64,000 bases of DNA from Trichosphaerium sp. ATCC 40318 (GCA_038496445.1 JALMLS010000281.1:62001-126000); one strand, 5' to 3'; counted from the first letter of the stretch, positions 34,290 to 46,960 are shown. Numbers and translations: made by a program. Notes: generated from the sequence alone by a model not told the origin.

Positions 34290-35650
34290 ATCATGTTGAG
34301 TATTCAATAAACAAGTGTACACTAAAAAAACTTGTATCGAAATTGCATTCTTTCGTGAATTGAAAAAAGCCGAAGACTTGTCACATCTTATAAACCACTA
34401 TGCCAAGCGTATTAACACACTAGTTGTCTGTGGCAAACGTGATCTGAAACGTGATTTACCTAGATCGGTGTTGCGGCACGGAAAAAATTATTTGTTGCGC
34501 TTTAGCGTATGTATGGGCGTATTGGGTTATCATAGAATGACCATAGCCCCAATTTATCAAAAACCGTTTGAGACCTAGCAAACCACCGCAATATTCACAA
34601 TGAGATGTAAAGAAATTGTATACGATTGAATCGTCGTTGCTGGGGCATCCTACTTTGAAAACAAGAGATCTTGTCGTTTCCTAAAATACTTTACTCCTTC
34701 TTGATGTTGAAGAATCTGTACCTATACGCGTTGGGCACCATTATAGGACTTGTCGGTTCGTTTAAAGTGTAATTGCATTTTTTTTTTTTGCAACTATTTT
34801 TCCGTTTTGGCAAAGTTCATCTGTATGACCTTAGTAGCGCTCTAGCGTGCGTTTAGGAAAAACGGGTAATGTGCATTATCCTTGGATACCATTTTTATTT
34901 TGTGGTTATGAAATACGTGCATAAAAGCGAGTTGCAATTACTCAAATATCGATTGGGTATTGGAGATTATTGGCTTATTTGCATTGCTGGTGTTCTTAAG
35001 GTTTATTGGCTGCATATGTGGTTGCATTGATGACTTGATTGGTAAGATTGTCAGGTAAGCTTTTTTTTTAACGAATAAGTGATGGACCAGGGTATTGTAA
35101 AACCCTGCCGTTTATTTTTGTCGGAATTCTGACAACATCTTCGGCACATTTTTTTTTTATATTCTGTTTCGTGCGTTGTAAAGCGCATTTATTCTCCACC
35201 TTTCACCCTTTGCTACTATGATTATATTAATTTTATTACTTTAAAGCAAAGGAATTGCCGGTCGGCTTCAGAGCTGGTGCAAAAACGCACGTGTTTCCAA
35301 AAAAAAAAAAAAAGAAGATTTAAAGTAGAACAATTGTTGCTTGTGTCACTTATCACTGATGTTTACAATTATTTTTGTCGTCTTTTTGAATAAAAAAGTC
35401 ACTCAATCGGCCTTGTTTATTTGCACTTCTATTTGACAACGATGAGACGGCGTAAGTCTTTTAGTAGAAACTCGTTTGATTCCCTTTTCAACTTTCTGAT
35501 GTTTGATACAGTTTACTCTTTGGGTGGAGGTAAAGGTGACATACCTCATCCATCTTTACTTATTAATGAAATATGTTGCTGTTTTAAAAATAAACTATTT
35601 ATTAAACGGATGGCCATTGCGTTAGTGCAGTAAATTGTTTGATAGTACAA
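34290..35650 (+). other. Unresolved interval, possible small + strand exons
   Basis: An open frame at 34315-34578 has no ATG and no known motif. A segment at about 34935-35056 reads NIDWVLEIIGLFALLVFL then GCICGCIDDLIGKIV, a membrane span with a Cys-rich edge, and stops at a GTAAGC donor. A further open segment at about 35434-35633 (MRRRKSFSRNSFDSLFNF) ends TAA. These could be exons of a small membrane protein. Long T runs and an A15 tract (35300-35314) lie between. I do not call a gene with confidence. Confidence 0.3.
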
Positions 35651-37590
35651 TTATTTCTCTCCTACTTCAACAGTTGTTCCTGGAGCAAAGAAGTTGAGGA
35701 CTTCAGCTTTCTTTTCTGGTGTAAACTCGCTTTCTTTGTCGACTGGCCAAACATAGAATCCTAAGAGATAAACGTAAGTACTCTGTATCATTTGGTTGAC
35801 AATATCTTTACCTTGAATGGTTCCATTACTTCCTGGCCATGCCCAATGATTTACACCATAAACAACCATCTTGGCATTCGTATTCAGATTAACAGCAACA
35901 ATAGTTTTGTCTTTGTCGGATCTGGTCTTGTCAATCACGTGCCCTTTAAACAAAGTAAGAAACAGAACACAATTGCAAAAAAGAGAAAACTTGTACGATA
36001 CCTTTTGTATTGAAAGTGATTTGTATGCGAGGATGCTCATGTACAACACCATCATATTTTACTGCAGTAATTTCGTATCTACGCCATTTTGGAGAGTCTC
36101 CAGTTGGAGTTCTTCCGTCACTGCCATTCCCGGTATTGGATCCAGGTTTGGATCCAGGTTTCGATCCAGTATTAGATCCAGGTTTTGATCCAGTATTGGA
36201 TCCTGGTTTTGATCCAGGCTTCGATCCAGTATTAGATACTGGGCTAGATCCAGGCTTTGGTACAGGTGTTGAACCAGGGAAGGGTTCTGCGGGAGAATTG
36301 TTTGACCATGGTTTACCATCAGCAGTTTCGAATCGAAATAGTTGATTGTCGCCATCGTGGTTTGTCCACTGTTGTATAGCCTCACCAGGATTCTTGCTTG
36401 AGTTTGGAACCTCTAGAGCCTTACCAGAATTGACGTTGATAAGGCTGAAAACTGAAAAGACAGAGTTAGATGGTAAAAGACAAAAGATAAGAAGAACGTA
36501 CATCCATCTTTCTTTAGTTCAAGGTAATAAAGTTGATTATCATGGCCGTGATAATGATATTCAATAAGTTTAGCACCGTCTTTAGTGCTTCCTCCAGTCA
36601 CATCTATTCCCTATAGAAACGAAGTGTTATCAAGAATGCGAATACAAGTCAACAGCCACAAATATACACAATGCTATCTGAACATACCTTTCCAGAAAAC
36701 TTGACGAGAATGTTGTACGCTGGTTTTCCATTGACGTCCTTTTTCTTTTCCAAATAGAAGAGTTGAGAGTCATCACCAATCTTTTGAGTATTTTGGATGA
36801 TTGGTGTAAGATCGTCTTTCTTATCACCTTAAAAATTGACTTAGACCGTTGAAGTTCATCAATCCTTTTGTACCTCGTACATCGAGAACCAATCCACTGT
36901 TCTTGTTTTTAATGTAAATAGGTCCAATTTTATCAGGTAGAGGCAATGTAATAATATCAGGTACTGCCTTCAATTTGAATTGAATACATGGAGGTGCTGA
37001 TGGTGCCGAATTGACAGCTATTAATGGCCTACACAGTACCCATCCACCACCTTGCATATCCGTGAGCTTTGGTACAGGTACCATAACATAAGCTTCAGTG
37101 TTCACAAGGCGTATATTCGAATCTACAACCAAAGTCAACGAAGTTGTTTCTAAAACCTACAAAAAAAGATAAAAAACGTACACCCTGGGTGTTGTTTGTC
37201 ATCTTCAATCCACCAAAGTTGAAGATCAGTAAGTTTTTCGGCATGATCTTCAACTAAAAGACCAGTTTCAGGTTTTTCTCTTGTGCCCTGTTGCCTGACT
37301 TGTAGAATTTTGTCTTTCTTAAAAAAAAGTGTCAGATTTAAGAAGCTAAGCTTGCTGTAATGGACTAAAAGTATTTCCCAGCGTACATAGAAAGGGTCGG
37401 TAGTATTATAAACAGTGATTCTATAAGCAGGTTTTCCACCAACATCTCGCTCATGTTTGATTACCCACGCATGCAAACGTTGTTTGTTGTGCAGAGGCAT
37501 ATCGTTTATGTGCCAACGTGTATGACCTAGGCCAAGACCATAGTCGTTAATACCGACAATATAGGAAGGTGTGCCAAGAGATTTTTGCAT
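35651..37590 (-). CDS. Lectin-like repeat protein, paralogue 1
   Basis: A protein with no signal peptide (ATG 37590, MQKSLGTPSYIVGIN). Order: an N-terminal domain with RWHINDMPLHNKQRLHAW and VGGKPAYRITVYN; ETTSLTLVVDSNIRLV and MQGGGWVLCRP; then one set of ricin-B/beta-trefoil-like modules: IYIKNKNSGLVLDVRG, DDSQLFYLEKKKDV, YHGHDNQLYYLELKKDG, INVNSGKALEVPNSS and EAIQQWTNHDGDNQLFRF (QxW-like). A low-complexity linker of PGSKPGSNTG units (about 36130-36260) precedes a C-terminal domain (KWRRYEITAVKYDGV, MVVYGVNHWAWPGS, GFYVWPVDKESEFTP) ending VEVGEK, TAA 35651. Short introns separate each module. It is paired head-to-head with paralogue 2 at 43542-46960. Carbohydrate binding is inferred from the repeat pattern only. 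Confidence 0.78.
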
Positions 37591-38501
37591 TTTGAGATGA
37601 TTTGTTGTTGTTGTTGAGGTTTGTGTTTGTTTATTATGATGGTTTTGGTCTGTAGTTTTTGGGTATCAAATCTGACAATCAGAAAATAAAGAACGCTACT
37701 TTTATTCAGATAATTTTTGCACATCCCGTCAATGCGCTTGTACTAGTAAGCGCCGGCGTAATAAACCACTTCATAGGTGTTTTCAGCATCCTAGCTGAGA
37801 ATAATTTTTGAGGACTTGCTATAATTTAATTAGCGTTTCTGTGCGTAGCTTTCCGTTAGTTGGCAACGCATTAATAACTTAAGAGAATTAAAATAGCAAT
37901 GTTGATATCATATTTTTCGAAGTTAGAAAAAAGATTATTGTTCACGTGCGTGTACAAATACAAATATCAACTTGACCTGAATGAGTGTCAAATAAGACAA
38001 TTAATAACGCTTCGCACCAAATACCTACCCTAAAAGTGAGATAAACTACTCTCAGTGACAAGTGACACTTTGCCATTTGCCTTGCGACGAAAGTTCTAAT
38101 AATGGTATCACATCCTTCTTTACAACAATACTATGCGAAATAGAGCCTTAGGCGTCCTATCATGCGCGAAGCAAAGCATAACTTCAATCGAAGCAGCTGT
38201 TCCAACAAAACAATCGCGTGCTAAATGTATCCTGCTTTAATGCACAGGTACAGTCACTTTTCACGATGAGCAATAAGTGCGATATTTTAACAACAAAAAG
38301 AAATTAAACAAGTTTTTTTGAAAGGAGTTGATGAAGCACAGGTACACCGGGAAGTGCTACTAAACGATTCTTGAATATTGCAACAATCATTACGCCGAAA
38401 AAGCCTTTTTTTTACTTAGCTACATCTTGCTTCCAGACACAATCCTTTGTATTCATTACTTCCTATCAGAATTTAGTACACTCATTCTTTTAGTGGATTG
38501 T
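37591..38501. other. Intergenic, no gene supported
   Basis: Upstream region of lectin-like paralogue 1, AT-rich, with CACGTG near 37945. No frame with recognisable content. Confidence 0.45.
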
Positions 38502-39894
38502 CTATACCTCTTCAGGTAGTGGTGTTGATATGAGCGCATCTAAACAAGCCTCGCCTCCTTTCAACACAAGTTTTGACTTAGTGTCATTATCTAAAAACTG
38601 ATCACTATTGCGTTGTGCTGAAAGTAAGTTAGTAAACAAAAAATACTGGTAAACTAAATAAGAAAACCAAACGCAACAGCGTACCAAGTATAACTGTTGC
38701 AGCAGTAGCTCGTATATTACGTTTACTAGTATGTGCGAGATGCAACCTACGTAAGAATAAGTCTCGCTAGCGTCAAAACAATCGTACAATTGAAATGTCT
38801 CCATTTCTAATGTAGATACACCTCCGTCTACAAGAACTTTGGCAAGATCGCCATTCTTATCGTCAAAATTTGGATCATCACGCGCTTGAGTAGGAATATT
38901 AGTATTACAACCATAAAAACTTAAGAATGAAGGATACCTTGTGAGCTGTAAAAAGAATCGGCTGAAGCGTTCATCGTCTCCAATACAGTATGACCTTCTA
39001 ATTTTTCTTTCATTTGAGTAAATAGCTACACCAAAGTGTTACAAAGTTTTTCCAGGTTTAATAACACGTGACTTCTAAAATACACGTACATTCTTGGACA
39101 ATTCAGGATCAGCGGGAGCTACTTTAGATACTACATAAGGCTCAATTTTTCCATCTGTTTCATCACACATCCAAGCATTTGGATTCCTTTGTACTAACCT
39201 AGATCCTTTTGTTGCGATACAAGTAGCACCAACAGGTACTGTTGGCGTTATACAACCACAAGTGCCAAAGCTAATCAATTTAATACATAATGAAATATTT
39301 GAAAAAAAACCCTGACAAACACAGGAACAGCGCCAAACATGTGCGTATGTTTAAAAGCAAAAAAAAAAAAGGAAACTTTTTTGAACGCGACTGTAGGCCA
39401 ACTAATGACTAAAAAGCGCGTACCGTGTTACCAATAGAGTACCAGTTACCACAGCGACGGTCTCACGTATTAAAAAGTCCATCATAGCAATACCCTAAAT
39501 CAACGTTAAAGGTAATCGCCAAAAGTGGTTATTATTACCATTCCAATAGATATGATACTAACAGGAACCTTTCAAACGCGATTAGAGTGAAACTTGACGA
39601 ACTCCAAAAAAACCCACAAATTGAACTTTCTGTTTAATGTACGTACACCCTTGCGTGTTCCTGTATATATAGTGAACCCTCTGTACCCAGAGCGGACAAA
39701 TAAGTCGTCAGGGTTGTCTAGAAACTTAGACAGCGTAGCAGCGCGCTGTGGGTCCCCTACAGTGAGAACGCGGTTGCAAACTACAAAATTAGTAACTCAT
39801 TACTTTAAACTGCTCAGTGCGTACTTTCTCCTGGTTTTGCCCCTACGTGGTACGTTCGGCCTTCAGCGTCGCGTGGAAAGTTGGCACTTGTCAT
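38502..39894 (-). CDS. Uridine phosphorylase
   Basis: Cytosolic pyrimidine salvage enzyme, uridine plus phosphate to uracil plus ribose-1-phosphate. From ATG 39894: MTSANFPRDAEGRTYHVG, an intron, then NRVLTVGDPQRAATLSKF (phosphate-binding GDPxR), DLFVRSGYRGFTIYTGT, AMMDFLIRETVAVVTG, FGTCGCITPTVPVG, ATCIATKGSRLVQRNP and GVSTLEMETFQLYDC (the MExE-type substrate loop). The end reads ATAATVILAQRNSDQF, KLVLKGGEACLDALI and TAG 38502. Introns use GTACGT-like donors. All family landmarks are present. An ATG at 40035 with a GTACGC donor could give an additional N-terminal exon, but its phase does not fit cleanly. Confidence 0.88.
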
Positions 39895-40256
39895 GTTACC
39901 ATGTTTTGAAAGGCTTAGCGCACTCTCGCGTAACAATGCCGCTTGGCTTTGCGTTCTTGTGTTCTTTGAGCGATATTAGGTTCGTGGCATTAAAATACAG
40001 CGTACAGATATTTGGTCCTTCGCTGGTTCGCTCATAGTGGTCACTGAATTTGAAATTGCTGGAATTGGCGATCAAAAGCGACACTTGAATGAATAACGCT
40101 TGTAAAACGCGTTTATAAAAGAGAGGTGATACCAGCGACGTTTGTAAAGGCTAAACGACGCTATTTTCCCGTTTTCAAAAGACAGTATTTCAAACGAGTA
40201 CCAGAACAAGCTTGACTGGCACACTTGTTGGTGCGTACGTTACTGGAGAGCTTACA

Positions 40257-42376
40257 ATGTCAAGTACGTACTAGTTAAATGCCATTGAAGTAATACTATA
40301 ATTCTAATGGATTTCTTCAGGCAGAAGGAGATCCTCATCTACTAAAAAGAAGCAGGTAAGCATCATAGAGCATTTTGTAATTAATGGGTTACGTAAAAAT
40401 TCCTTAAACCTATGTAGAGCTTCAAGGAGCCAGAACAGATGGACCTTGACGCCAGTGAGGCGCCATTGTATGCTGCACCAGGTAAATAGTCGCTACAGGG
40501 TTTTTTATGTAGTTTGTTAGCGCAAATTGTCGTGCATGGTACACCATCGCACTTTGGTTGCTTATGACACTTCAAAGCGCGGTTATAGTATTTTTCGCAA
40601 CAAAAATTTTGCGAAATAGCTCAAACCAGGCGTTGTACCCTCAACCACTCACCCCTACGCGTAGAAGTGTCAGACGACGATCTTGAAATGTCAGATAGCG
40701 AGTCAGTTTCTGAAAACAGCTTATCTATGACTGCAAACTCTGAAACAAGCTCTAGTATCACACTTACATCTGAGGTAATATCATTAACCCAGCCCAAGTA
40801 TTTTGCCAACAAATATTTCCGTTTTTTATTTGTTGTTTTATCAAAAATTCAAGTTTTTCAGCGTTGATTGTATCTAACACGCATAATAGTCCGGTAGTGT
40901 AATGTCACGTATGGGTGGGTTCAATGGAAAGCTAAAATTAGGCATGAACATTGCTATGGATGCTAAAACAAAGAAACAGATAAAAGACAAAATTCGTTCC
41001 AGAAAAAAGCTCGTACGTACTTCTAACTCCTTTTTGACGCAATTTTTTGTTGAGTGTACCCTGTGCACTATGCATTATATCTAGTTTCTTGAAAAAAAAA
41101 TAGACACAGTCACGTGACATGAAAACTAAAACATAAAAAGGTAAAACCTGATGATGGCACAGTAATATTTTTGGGTGGTATTCCGCATGGTTTCTACGAG
41201 AAGGAAATGCGTAATTTTTTCTCTCAATTTGGTGATGTAAAACGTCTACGTCTTGTCCGATCGCGTAAGGTACGAAAACAATCAAACATCATACATTGGA
41301 TGACATTGCAATTTCGCTTTGACATCTCTTTTTTTTTTTTTGACTTTTTTGACGTCCGGAAAGACTTTCCTTTCGTCAACCCACATGATGCTTTATTTCC
41401 TATGGTATTTGAGTTTTTATGATTTTAAAAACAATACAACTGAGGTTCATTACTTTTAAAGAAAATGTTCTGAGAATATTCTATTCTATTGGTTGCTCAT
41501 TTCTTTTGTTTTTTATATAGACTGGAGGTTCTCGTGGGTTTGCTTTTATTGAGTTTGAATTCGCAGAGGTTGCAGAGATTGTAGCAGATGCTATGAATAA
41601 GTATATCATGTACGAGAGGACGTTACATTGTAGAGTTGTACGTATAGTTGGGGTTTTTTGAAAGCGCTCTTTTTTTTTTTGTTCAGCTTGGTTTTCTTCT
41701 GACATTTCCTACTAGGTTGAGAAAGAGAAATTGTACGATACATTGTTTATGGGACCTTCAAGCAAACTTAAAGATATTATTAAACGAAAACGTCAAGATA
41801 GAAAAGCTTCATACAACGAAGTACGTTAAACAAAACCACAGTGAAAACTTCCTACAAGCAATTTTTTTACAACTCGTTTCGTCAAGTTGTTCTTTCTTTT
41901 TACTAAGTAAATTGATCTAGCTTCATAAAAAAGGTCCTGAAAAGCGATACGCACGTGAGAGAAGAATATATAAACACCGCATGAAGATGCACAAAGTTCT
42001 AAAAGAGAAATTCGGAATTGAACCGCCACTTGAAATACCAGTAAGTGTTTTTTCGTCAAAAAAAAGCCTCTGTCAATCACTCCCAACGCTATACTTCGAG
42101 CGCATTTCGTGTCTGTGATGGCGGTATAAATATTGTTGTAGATGCGCTAACAGATTCTTCTTTTAGAGACCAAAAATGCTCCGTCCTACTAAGCATCTTT
42201 ACTTTGATGAAGAAGGTAATGAGCAAAGAGAAAATGAAGTTTTTGAAGATCAAGACAGCATGCTTCCTCCTGCAAAAAGACAACGTTTGAATTATGATGA
42301 AGATACACAAAGCGATATAGATACTGCAGATGATGATAGCGTTGACATGATGTCAGGTTCTGACGTTGAATTTTAA
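40257..42376 (+). CDS. NIFK/Nop15-like nucleolar RRM protein
   Basis: Ribosome-biogenesis RNA-binding protein. A minimal first exon (ATG TCA A at 40257, GTACGT donor) joins to SRRRSSSTKKKQ, SFKEPEQMDLDASEAP and an acidic serine-rich segment VEVSDDDLEMSDSESVSE. A phase-0 join (acceptor AATAG about 40892) leads to SRMGGFNGKLKLGMNI. The RRM has RNP2 VIFLGGIPHGF, FFSQFGDVKRLRLVRSRK, RNP1 GSRGFAFIEFEFAEVAE and MNKYIMYERTLHCRVV, the order and spacing seen in NIFK. A basic helical tail (SKLKDIIKRKRQDRK, KRYARERRIYKHRMKMH) and an acidic C-terminus (DTADDDSVDMMSGSDVEF) follow; TAA 42376. Confidence 0.86.
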
Positions 42377-43541
42377 ACAAAAAAAGTCAAACTCTCCGAC
42401 CTTCAAAAAAGAAAACAAAAAAAAGAACAACCTGGAACGCTTTCCGGTTTTTTCAATTTTTCAGCTATATCACTGGTTTTAACGCAACTTGTTGTTGAGG
42501 TTTTTACCTTGTAGTATTGGGATATAACACAGGTAACTGTTCTACCTGATGTAGCCCCTTCCTGTAATAAAAAAAAGAAAGTTTTTATTCTCGCTTGTTT
42601 GCTGTTGTGATTTCAGACGTTTGTGATTGAAACTACTTCCCCTTTAGTTCAAAAAATGTACATCCACAATCATAGAACGTCAGCAGAGGACACGAGACTA
42701 GTAGCAGTTTCTCTTGTTCTAACGCATTGTCATATAATTCATATTTACTAGTGTTCGCAAGTCAATGGATTAGGGCCTTTGGGTTATTAAGGCTCGCCTG
42801 TCTTTATGTGGCAGGGGACTATCGTTTATTTTACATAGGTTTTACCAGTGCTTGCAGTTATTGTTGTTCTTACAAAATAAATGAAGATTGTGTTTCATAA
42901 CTTTAACTTTGAATAACAAGTACAAAGCATCTATGCGTTGCAATGGTCAAGGTCACAAAAAATAAATCTCGAGTCAAACGCAGTTAATACAGTTTCGGAG
43001 TAATTTGCACTTGTCTAAACTAAAAGCACGTGCTATCAACCAACAAAAACCTTTTCTTCATCACGTGATACCATAATTAGAACAAGCTTTTTGTTCAACA
43101 CGTGAGAACGTAGCTGTCACTTGTCAGCGAAAGTATTTTTTAATCTCACATCAAAAAGAGTGTTTAATACCTGAGAACCATATCAGGTCCCAAATGTTGT
43201 AGTTTTTCGCACTTTGCTAAAATGATCTCAAAAAAGCCAGTTTTGTTCTCTTAATTTTTTTACGTTGTCATAATACGCCGTGACACATCATGGAGTAGCC
43301 AATTAGCGGCGCCTAATATTTTTTAATCACTGTCATAGTTTATTGCCGTAAACATAGGCAGCCCGAGCTATATTCACTGTCACATATATCTAAACAAGGC
43401 GTTGACATATTACAAAATAATTATTTGAACAAAAGCTACGTTCTGGTATTTAGTGATTTGGTGATTTGATACGCAAATACTACACCCCAAAACCATCATA
43501 ATACCCAAGTAAGCAAACCAATAACAACTACTCATCTACAA
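42377..43541. other. Intergenic with clustered CACGTG sites
   Basis: A weak minus-strand candidate exon lies at about 42515-42565 (EGATSGRTVTCVISQYY), possibly followed by VKTSTTSCVKTSDIAEK; no start or family was found. Just upstream of lectin-like paralogue 2 are three CACGTG palindromes within 80 bp (43027, 43062, 43099), a plausible promoter-proximal cluster. Confidence 0.4.
43027..43104. promoter_or_regulatory. Cluster of three CACGTG palindromes
   Basis: CACGTG occurs at 43027-43032, 43062-43067 (TCACGTGA) and 43099-43104, about 440-515 bp upstream of the ATG of lectin-like paralogue 2. CACGTG is the core E-box/G-box of bHLH and bZIP factors. Regulatory function is inferred from clustering only. 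Confidence 0.35.
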
Positions 43542-46500
43542 ATGCAAAAGTCTGTTGGTATCCCATCGTATATTGTCGGCATTAACAACTTTGGTCTTGG
43601 CCAAGGCACTCAATCTCGCTGGCACATAAACGATATGCCTCTACATAATACAACCCGCCTACATTCGTGGGTCGTTTCGCATGAGAAAGATGTTGGTGGA
43701 AAGCCTGCTTATAGAATCACTGTTTACAACCCTACCGACCCTTTCTATGTACGCTGGCAAATACTTTTAGTCCTCGCAGCGAGCTTATCATCTTTAAACT
43801 GACACGTGTTTTAGAAAGACAAAATTTTACAAGTCAGGCAACAAGGCACAAGAGAAAAACCTGAAACTGGTCTTTTAGTTGAAGATCATGCCGAAAAACT
43901 TACTGATCTTCAACTTTGGTGGATTGAAGATGACAAACAGCACCCAGGGTGTACGTTTTCTATACTTTCTTTTTTTGTATGTTTTAGAAACAACTTCGTT
44001 GACTTTGGTTGTAGATTCGAACATACGCCTTGTGAACACTGAAGCTTATGTTATGGTACCTGTACCAAAGCTCACGGACATGCAAGGCGGTGGATGGGTA
44101 CTGTGTAGGCAAAAGATAGCTGTTAACGCTGATCCATCCTCCCCTCCATGCCTTCAGTTCAAATTACAAACAATTCCAGGTTATAAGCCTACACCTGATG
44201 ATGGCGACAAAAACAAACCTAACCCTGATGATGGTGACAAAAACAAACCTAAGCCTGGCGATGGTGACAAAAACAAACCTAACCCTGGCGATGGTGATAA
44301 AAACAAACCTGATGATGGTGACAAAAACAAACCTAACCCTGACGATGGTGACAAAAACAAACCTAACCCTGACGATGGTGGCGATGGTGACAAAAACAAA
44401 CCTGGTATCAAGTTACCTCTACCTGATAAAATTGGACCTGTGTACATTAAAAACAAGAACAGCGGATTAGTTCTCGATGTGAGAGGTGCGAAACATTTGT
44501 TAACTTCAACGGATTTATTTCTTACTTGATTGTTAAGGTGACAAGAAAGACGATTGTACACCAATCATCCAAAATACTCAAAAGATTGGTGATGACTCTC
44601 AACTCTTCTATTTGGAAAAGAAAAAGGACGTCAATGGAAAACCAGCATACAACATTCTCGTCAAGTTTTCTGGCAAGGTACGATTAAAAAAATGCTCTTT
44701 GGATTTTTTCTCATTGCGTACCGCTTTGTCGGCCTTTCTAACATGTTTGGTTTAGGGAATAGATGTGAATGGAGGAAGCAAAATCGATGGAGCAAAGCTC
44801 ATTGAGTATAAGTATCACGGCCATGATAACCAACTTTACTACATTGAAGTAAAGAAGGACGGATGTAAGTTCTACTATCAGATTTTGTTTATTTTGTTTA
44901 TTGACTAACTATCTATCAGTTTTCAAGCTTATCAACGTCAATTCTGGTAAGGCTCTAGAGGTTCCAAACTCAAGCAAGAATCCTGGTGAGGCCATACAAC
45001 AGTGGGCAAACCACAATGGCGACAATCAACTATTTCGATTTGAAACTGCTGATGGTAAACCATGGACAAATATTCCTGATCCAAAACCAAAGCCCAGTCC
45101 AAAGAACCTTGACCTTAAGTTACCTCTACCTGATAAAATCGGACCTGTATACATTAAAAACAAGAACAGCGGATTGGTTCTTGATGTGAGAGGTATGAAA
45201 CGATTAGTGAACTTCAATGGATTTAATTCTAAGTCAATTGTTAAGGTGATAAAAAAGACGATTGTACACCAATCATCCAAAATACTCAAAAGATTGGTGA
45301 TGACTCTCAACTCTTCTATTTGGAAAAGAAAAAGGACGTTAAAGGAAAACCAGCATACAACATTCTTGTCAAGTTTTCTGGCAAGGTACGATTAAAAAAT
45401 ACTCTTTGAATTTTTTCTCATTGGCTTACCGCTTTGTCGGCTTTTCTAACATGTTTGGTTTAGGGAATAGATGTGAATGGAGCGAGCAAAATCGATGGAG
45501 CAAAGCTCATTGAGTTCCACTATCATGGCCATGACAATCAACTTTACTACATTGAAGTAAAGAAGGACGGATGTAAGTTCTTTGTATATTTTGTTTATTG
45601 ACTAATTGTCTATCAGTTTTCAAGCTTATCAATGTCAATTCTGGTAAGGCTTTAGAAGTTCCAAACTCAAGCAAGAATCCTGGTGAGGCCATACAACAGT
45701 GGGCAAACCACAATGGCGACAATCAACTATTTCGATTTGAAACTGCCGATGGTAAACCATGGACAAATATTCCAAAACCAAAGCCCAGTCCAAAGAACCT
45801 TGACCTTAAGTTACCTCTACCTGATAAAATCGGACCTGTATACATTAAAAACAAGAACAGCGGATTGGTTCTTGATGTGAGAGGTATGAAACGATTGGTT
45901 ACTTCAACGGATTTATTTCTTACTTGATTGTTAAGGTGACAAGAAAGACGATTGTACACCAATCATCCAAAATACTCAAAAGATTGGTGATGACTCTCAA
46001 CTCTTCTATTTGGAAAAGAAAAAGGACGTTAAAGGAAAACCAGCATACAACATTCTCGTCAAGTTTTCTGGCAAGGTATGATTAGAAAATGACAGTTGCT
46101 ATCATAATTTTTACGTTCAATGGCATTTCTGACATGTATTCAGGGAATAGATGTTAATGGAGGAAGCACAAGTGATGGAGCAAAGCTCATTGAGTATAAG
46201 TATCACGGTCATGATAACCAACTTTATTACATTGAAGTAAAGAAAGATGGATGTAAGTTCTTCTATCTTGTAATTCGTTACTTACCAACTCTTTTTCAGT
46301 TTTCAACCTTATCAACGTCAATTCTGGTAAGGCTCTAGAAGTTCCAAACTCAAGTAAGAATCCGGGTGAAGCCATACAACAGTGGACAAACAGCGATGGC
46401 GACAATCAACTATTTCGATTCGAAACTGCAGATGGTAAACCTTGGACAAACAATCCAGACGCAACTAGTGGTGATGTAGATGCCGGAAGAACTCCAACTG

Positions 46501-46960
46501 TAGACTCTCCAAAATGGCGTAGATACGAAATTACTGCAGTAAAATATGATGGTGTTGTACATGAGCATCCTCGCATACAAATCACTTTCAATACAAAAGG
46601 TATCGTACAAGTTTTCTCTTTTTTGCAATTGTGTTCTGTTTCTTATTTTGTTTAAAGGGCACGTGATTGATAAGACCAGATCTGACAAAGACAAAACCAT
46701 TGTTGCTGTAAATCTGAATACGAATGCCAAGATGGTTGTTTATGGTGTAAATCATTGGGCATGGCCAGGAAGTAATGGAACCATTCAAGGTATGAAAAGA
46801 AACATATTGTTAAAAGCAAATGATACAAAGTGCTTACGTTTATCTCTTAGGATTCTATGTTTGGCCAGTCGACAAAGAAAGCGAATTTACACCAGAAAAG
46901 AAAGCTGAAGTCCTCAACTTCTTTGCTCCAGGAACAACTGTTGAAGTTGGAGAGAAATAA
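43542..46960 (+). CDS. Lectin-like repeat protein, paralogue 2 (expanded)
   Basis: Same architecture as the inverted paralogue at 35651-37590. Start MQKSVGIPSYIVGINNF, then RWHINDMPLHNTTRLHSW, SLTLVVDSNIRLVNTEAY and MQGGGWVLCRQ. An acidic/lysine low-complexity linker of PDDGDKNKPN units (about 44190-44400) follows. It then carries three tandem copies of the lectin module set (from about 44404, 45114 and 45808), each with GPVYIKNKNSGLVLDVRG, DDSQLFYLEKKKDV, HGHDNQLYYIEVKKDG, INVNSGKALEVPNSS and EAIQQWANHNGDNQLF. The C-terminal domain (KWRRYEITAVKYDGV, AWPGSNGTIQG, FYVWPVDKESEFTPE) ends VEVGEK, TAA 46960. Paralogue 1 has one module set. Introns inside each set are conserved in position (donors GTATGA, GTACGA, GTAAGT). 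Function unknown; carbohydrate binding inferred. Confidence 0.85.
44404..46460 (+). repeat. Three tandem ~700-bp exon-intron modules
   Basis: Units begin at about 44404, 45114 and 45808 (spacing about 710 and 694 bp), each starting AAGTTACCTCTACCTGATAA. The copies agree closely in exons and also in introns (for example GGTTTAGGGAATAGATGTGA), so the whole genomic segment was duplicated, not just exons. The first two intermodule linkers differ slightly (DPKPKPSPKNLDL and PKPSPKNLDL). Confidence 0.85.

Noticed and set aside
36010-36345. + strand frame rich in DPGFDPVLDPG repeats
   Set aside because: Antisense of the PGSKPGSNTG linker of lectin-like paralogue 1; low complexity makes both strands open.
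39594-40037. 147-codon + strand frame
   Set aside because: Overlaps uridine phosphorylase exons on the minus strand, which carry the conserved GDPQR and YTGT motifs; no recognisable content in the + frame.
41493-41517. Poly-T/T-rich runs as rho-independent terminators
   Set aside because: They are polypyrimidine tracts before 3' splice sites in a eukaryote; no stem precedes them.
44181-44564. - strand frame with SPSSGLGLFLSPS repeats
   Set aside because: Antisense of the PDDGDKNKPN linker in lectin-like paralogue 2.
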